This document shows positions 6,110 through 6,840 of a DNA stretch of 6,840 bases, in pieces (position 1 is the stretch's first letter; every line of letters starts with the position of its first letter). The notes under the pieces are model-generated. The model saw only the letters and a program-made list of their open reading frames with translations, did not search any database and was not told where the DNA came from. The translations under genes and the position numbers were made by a program. Where the stretch lies: assembly GCA_012512295.1 (NCBI GenBank), contig JAAZDI010000249.1, positions 1 through 6,840 of the forward strand, read 5' to 3'. Source of the stretch: Syntrophomonadaceae bacterium. GTDB taxonomy: Bacteria; Bacillota; Ch66; Ch109.

Positions 6110-6207
6110 TACATATCCTTAAACTCAACCATTCTGCCAGCTGTAACCAACTAACATTGCCGAACATAAAATAAATAAATAATTCCAGAAAAAAGGAGTG
6201 ATAAAAG

Positions 6208-6705
6208 ATGGATCATAAACCGGAGCGTCTGCTTGAAGAAGATATTATGGGTGGGCCGATAGACTATGATATGGACGAAGATTTTGTGAGCGAGCCGATA
6301 TATGATGATTTAGAAGAATATTGGGCCCAATTACCGGCCCAGGATGATCCTAATGTTTCGCAGTTTCCGATAGTCCCTCCAGGCTTTCGGCGGCATTACC
6401 ACCAGTACAGAAACCGGACTGATGTTGTCCGACGGCACGACCACCGTATGGGAGGCAATACTGGCTTTGCCGTTAATTTTTTGGGCAGTCATGTCCATCG
6501 CTATATGGGGGTAACCTCCTATGATCGTGGGCATCGCCACCGTTACGCTGGTTGGACCGGGCGAGCAATCGGACCAATCACTAATCACATTCATAGATAC
6601 AATGGAGTAACCTCGGTTGACGCTGATCATTCGCACAGCTACCGGGGACAGACTGGGAGGCCCCGGCGGCCCTTCCTAGGGGAACAGCCACAACCTGGAC
6701 CATAA
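6208..6705 (+). CDS. histidine-rich tandem-repeat protein, YmaF family-like
   Basis: A 165-residue protein with no signal peptide or membrane segment. Residues 1-50 are strongly acidic (many Asp/Glu, D-Y-D-M-D-E-D). A proline-containing linker (Q-F-P-I-V-P-P-G-F) leads to three consecutive 32-residue repeats at 63-94, 95-126 and 127-158, then a short Pro/Gly tail. Each repeat has two HxH pairs with the same spacing (63/65 and 77/79, 95/97 and 109/111, 127/129 and 141/143). Each HxH begins a unit close to H-x-H-x-Y-x-G-x-T. This pattern is that of YmaF-type proteins of Bacilli and Clostridia, whose function is unknown. Regular HxH pairs suggest metal binding, which is inference. An excellent ribosome site, AAAGGAGTGAT (6192-6202), precedes the ATG by 5 nt. 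The gene is divergent from the fab operon and followed by a terminator, so it appears monocistronic. No functional link to lipid synthesis is evident. Confidence 0.8.
   Translation: MDHKPERLLEEDIMGGPIDYDMDEDFVSEPIYDDLEEYWAQLPAQDDPNVSQFPIVPPGFRRHYHQYRNRTDVVRRHDHRMGGNTGFAVNFLGSHVHRYMGVTSYDRGHRHRYAGWTGRAIGPITNHIHRYNGVTSVDADHSHSYRGQTGRPRRPFLGEQPQPGP
6394..6681 (+). repeat. three in-frame 96-bp repeat units encoding 32-residue HxH repeats
   Basis: Units at 6394-6489, 6490-6585 and 6586-6681 encode protein repeats of identical length with no insertions. At DNA level the units differ at many codon positions (for example CAT GTC CAT CGC TAT against CAC ATT CAT AGA TAC), so the repetition is kept at protein level and is not a recent duplication. 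Within each unit the two HxH half-units have lengths 14 and 18 residues. Confidence 0.85.
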
Positions 6706-6770
6706 AGGAAACCATTCAACTTCACCGAATATCAAGGCTTCAGATGGAGTCTCTAACGACAAATTTCAAG

Positions 6771-6807
6771 CAAAAGACCCCAACTTAATAGCAGTAGGGG
6801 TCTTTTG
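6771..6807 (+). terminator. intrinsic terminator-like hairpin after the histidine-rich gene
   Basis: Perfect 11-bp arms CAAAAGACCCC (6771-6781) and GGGGTCTTTTG (6797-6807). An inner ACT/AGT pairing beyond one A-A mismatch leaves a 7-nt loop. The T-run (TCTTTTGTT) lies in and just after the 3' arm. The A-run in the 5' arm would serve the opposite strand, so the hairpin may act in both directions. It begins 65 nt after the stop codon. No gene is recognised in 6808-6840. Confidence 0.75.
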
Positions 6808-6840
6808 TTGGCGGTCATAGGGCTATGGATAAATCTAAAC

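Noticed and set aside
6331..6636. Open frame on the minus strand inside the histidine-rich gene
   Set aside because: It is antisense to a gene with clear protein repeats and a strong ribosome site; its translation shows no recognisable domain.
6394..6681. Evenly spaced repeats as a CRISPR-like array
   Set aside because: The repeats are in frame, conserved at protein level and diverged at DNA level, with no constant repeat plus variable spacer structure.

Overview
The window holds a nearly complete type II fatty acid synthesis (FAS II) operon on the minus strand (about 31-5946). Divergent from it on the plus strand is one small histidine-rich gene (6208-6705). The set FapR regulator plus FabK flavin-type enoyl reductase, the gene order fapR-fabH-fabK-fabD-fabG-acpP-fabF, strong AGGAGG-type ribosome sites, GTG starts and a YmaF-type repeat protein all point to a Firmicute. 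A spore-forming member of Clostridia is likely (Peptococcaceae- or Syntrophomonas-like). The species cannot be named from this sequence.

Layout in transcription order (minus strand): the AT-rich intergenic region 5947-6207 carries a near-ideal FapR operator, a perfect 11-bp inverted repeat with a 5-bp spacer at 6006-6032. It overlaps two candidate sigma-A promoters that read into fapR. Then follow fapR (5946-5380), fabH (5368-4379), a 107-nt gap with a tandem GGGACAGG repeat, fabK (4271-3327), fabD (3330-2374), fabG (2374-1613), a 77-nt gap, acpP (1535-1302) and fabF (1275-31). fabK/fabD and fabD/fabG overlap (GTGA and TAATG junctions), so they are probably translationally coupled. The last ~46 bases may hold the beginning of a further gene with a P-loop-like start. 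plsX, which usually lies between fapR and fabH in Firmicutes, is absent.

How the genes work together: FabD loads malonyl groups onto AcpP. FabH condenses an acyl-CoA primer with malonyl-ACP. FabG reduces the 3-keto product, FabK reduces the enoyl product, and FabF carries out the elongation condensations. The dehydratase (FabZ) and acetyl-CoA carboxylase are not in the window. FapR senses malonyl-CoA and should repress the operon when malonyl-CoA is low.

Plus strand: 6208-6705 encodes a protein with an acidic N-terminus followed by three exact-length 32-residue repeats. Each repeat has two HxH pairs. A strong intrinsic-terminator-like hairpin follows at 6771-6807. The most unusual items are this repeat protein, the missing plsX, the substituted effector pocket of FapR, and possible pairing of the fabH-fabK spacer with the fabK ribosome binding site.
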